Below, in pieces: positions 33,816 through 35,062 of a stretch of DNA of 35,062 nt. Numbering within the stretch: position 1 is the stretch's first letter; the number at the start of each line of letters is the position of its first letter. This DNA comes from CAZPDM01 sp964585305 (lineage in GTDB: Bacteria; Planctomycetota; Uabimicrobiia; Uabimicrobiales; JABWCH01), in contig CAZPDM010000041.1 of NCBI GenBank assembly GCA_964585305.1, positions 1 to 35,062 of the forward strand, written 5' to 3'. The notes beneath the pieces were generated by a model. The model worked only from the letters and a program-made list of their open reading frames with translations, ran no database searches and was not told where the DNA came from. Both the position numbers and the translations under genes were made by a program.

Positions 33816-34610
33816 TTAATGAGATTTTCGTCGTAAAAAACAGCCTAATGCAATAATCGCAGCTAAAATTAATGTATTAGGTTCTGGAGTAGAAAGATAT
33901 GTAGAATCAATATTATATTTACTGGCTAAATAAGAACCGACAGCATTACGTTCTTCTGTAGTTAAAACGCGGGTATAAATTAGAATTTCTGCGACATCTG
34001 CCTGGCTTTGCTCATTGTACATACCGCTTCCAACCAAGGCTAAACGGCCTGGTACTCCAGTAGGAGAGCTATTAACTGTCATATTTGTCCCATCAGCATA
34101 ATAATAGCTATTACTGGCAGTTCCAATTGCTTCGGAAATCCAGGGATTATTTGTCCCAGCAGGATTATAGCTTGAGTTGGAAACCCAACCACTAGCATAA
34201 TGGCCTTGATTTCCAGCCCAAAGACCTACCAACCAGTTAATATCACGACTTTGCAAAGTTCTTCCCTGGATCGAACCATAATATTGATCCACGATAAAAA
34301 CTGTATACGGACGATTAAGGGAAAGAGTATCTGCAATATACATGCCATCATTACTACCATCAAAACGAATAGCAGCCTGACCATTTAAAGCTGTACTATT
34401 TAACGTAGGACGATACGAGGCAGTATTCTGATAAGCATTGTTATTATTTCCGCTTTTATCATTCCATTGCTGAACATAACCATTGACATCTTTAACAACC
34501 GAATTGCTATCACTGGCATCCAACCAAAGAGCTAAACCAGATGTAATTGGCGTAGCCGAAATTGAAACACACAATACTAAAAAAAATACTAATAAAAATT
34601 TTCTTGGCAT
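33816..34610 (-). CDS. PEP-CTERM protein with LamG/concanavalin-like domain
   Basis: A 264-residue exported protein. The signal peptide covers about 1-19 (cleavage near SISA). The domain after it begins GLALWLDASD and includes WNDKSGNNNNA and AIRFDGSNDGMYI, as in concanavalin A-like lectin/LamG domains found in many planctomycete and verrucomicrobial surface proteins. The C-terminus is a PEP-CTERM signal, PEPNTLILAAIIALGCFLRR. It is probably exported and anchored by an exosortase. The ligand may be a polysaccharide, but this is inferred. Confidence 0.85.
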   Translation of the reverse strand: MPRKFLLVFFLVLCVSISATPITSGLALWLDASDSNSVVKDVNGYVQQWNDKSGNNNNAYQNTASYRPTLNSTALNGQAAIRFDGSNDGMYIADTLSLNRPYTVFIVDQYYGSIQGRTLQSRDINWLVGLWAGNQGHYASGWVSNSSYNPAGTNNPWISEAIGTASNSYYYADGTNMTVNSSPTGVPGRLALVGSGMYNEQSQADVAEILIYTRVLTTEERNAVGSYLASKYNIDSTYLSTPEPNTLILAAIIALGCFLRRKSH

Positions 34611-35062
34611 AAAACACGCCTTTCTAGGAGAAAGACTATCTCTAATTTTTTTAAAGATATATTAAAAAGGCAAATAATGCTGCTGGATAGTTATTTTAAG
34701 AAAAAATCAATATAAATCTATAATTATAATAAAAGAGGCTTCTAAAGCTAGAAAAATATAGTTTATAATTTAGAAAAATTTAGATTTTTTAATAATATAT
34801 TGAAGCTATAGTTTTATTCCTATACACAATTTAATATTATTATCTTATGAATATTTAAACTTTTCAACATAGTTAGTTTAGCTTAAGCACTCAAATCAAA
34901 AAATATTGTTTTTATGTAGAAAATAATGATAATAATTATCAATATAGTAATAATAAATTTTTATTATAATTTAAGGTATTATTATAATCATGAAACCTTT
35001 AGTTCAATCCGATACATTTTTGTTAACAAAAGCTAACAAATACAGATTTAGCGATTGCTAAA
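34611..35062. other. AT-rich end region without a convincing gene
   Basis: It holds the upstream side of the PEP-CTERM gene and a Fur-box-like palindrome. A short frame (34990-35061, 23 codons, MKPLVQSDTF start) follows the box but is too short to support. Two small inverted repeats near the end (TTTGTTA with TAACAAA, and TTTAGC with GCTAAA) could be part of a leader for a gene beyond the window. Confidence 0.5.
34927..34941. promoter_or_regulatory. Perfect 7-1-7 Fur box
   Basis: TGATAATAATTATCA: two 7-base arms with one central base, identical to the TGATAATNATTATCA Fur consensus. AT-rich flanks extend the match (AATAATGATAAT). It lies about 49 bases before a short ORF at 34990. It probably regulates an iron-uptake gene just beyond the window, or the transcription unit on the other side. 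Confidence 0.6.

Noticed and set aside
34990..35061. A 23-codon frame after the Fur box
   Set aside because: Too short and without a recognisable family; at most a leader peptide.
1..35062. tRNA, rRNA, SRP RNA or CRISPR arrays
   Set aside because: None could be recognised by reading; a dedicated covariance-model search would be needed to exclude a small RNA.

Overview
The window is AT-rich DNA of an uncultured-looking, diderm bacterium. Three proteins end in PEP-CTERM sorting signals. There is also a lipobox lipoprotein, an anchored pentaheme nitrite reductase, and a dense set of Hanks-type kinase, FHA, STAS and PP2C signalling proteins with zinc ribbons. This mix fits Planctomycetota or a related PVC lineage best, but that is an inference from gene content. 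A run of 100 N bases (18991-19090) marks a scaffold gap, so this is probably a draft or metagenome assembly. Many genes have a clear Shine-Dalgarno about 7 nt before the start (AGGAGG, GAAAGG, GAGGA). Intrinsic terminators are common and strong.

Layout. 1-862: ATPase of an iron-complex/cobalamin type ABC importer, cut by the window edge. 909-1487 (minus): a membrane protein of unknown function. 1542-4273: ammonia-forming nitrite reductase NrfA, then a PreA-like flavoprotein with a ferredoxin tail. 4399-10413: an unknown lipoprotein, a zinc-ribbon membrane protein, and a 1232-residue fusion of a left-handed beta-helix with a phosphohexomutase. 10461-14066: a membrane-spanning Ser/Thr kinase. 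14111-16992 (minus): ffh, a PEP-CTERM protein and an SDR dehydrogenase, tightly spaced. 17303-24494: a signalling block with a repeat-rich STAS membrane protein (interrupted by the gap), a double-FHA protein, a helical protein of unknown function and an FHA-GAF-PP2C phosphatase. 24625-28105: a PEP-CTERM metalloprotease, a small 2[4Fe-4S] ferredoxin missed by length cut-offs, a membrane protein with a Gly/Cys repeat tail, and a radical SAM/SPASM enzyme. 28160-30964 (minus): penicillin-acylase-type hydrolase and MazG. 31185-33447 (minus): a transposase remnant, then an MvaI/BcnI-type restriction enzyme with a TSPPY methyltransferase, preceded by an ORF remnant. 33816-34610 (minus): a LamG-like PEP-CTERM protein. 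34611-35062: no convincing gene, but a perfect 7-1-7 Fur box.

How they may work together. The most interesting group is 25749-28105. A membrane protein whose C-terminus is almost entirely Gly and regularly spaced Cys sits directly upstream of a radical SAM/SPASM enzyme, with a bacterial ferredoxin just before it. This looks like a substrate, its maturase and an electron donor, i.e. a RiPP-like modification system acting on the tail of a membrane protein. The second group is the kinase/FHA/STAS/PP2C set. It resembles a partner-switching network, but no RsbW-type anti-sigma kinase is visible here. The restriction-modification pair lies in a visibly disturbed region and was probably acquired.
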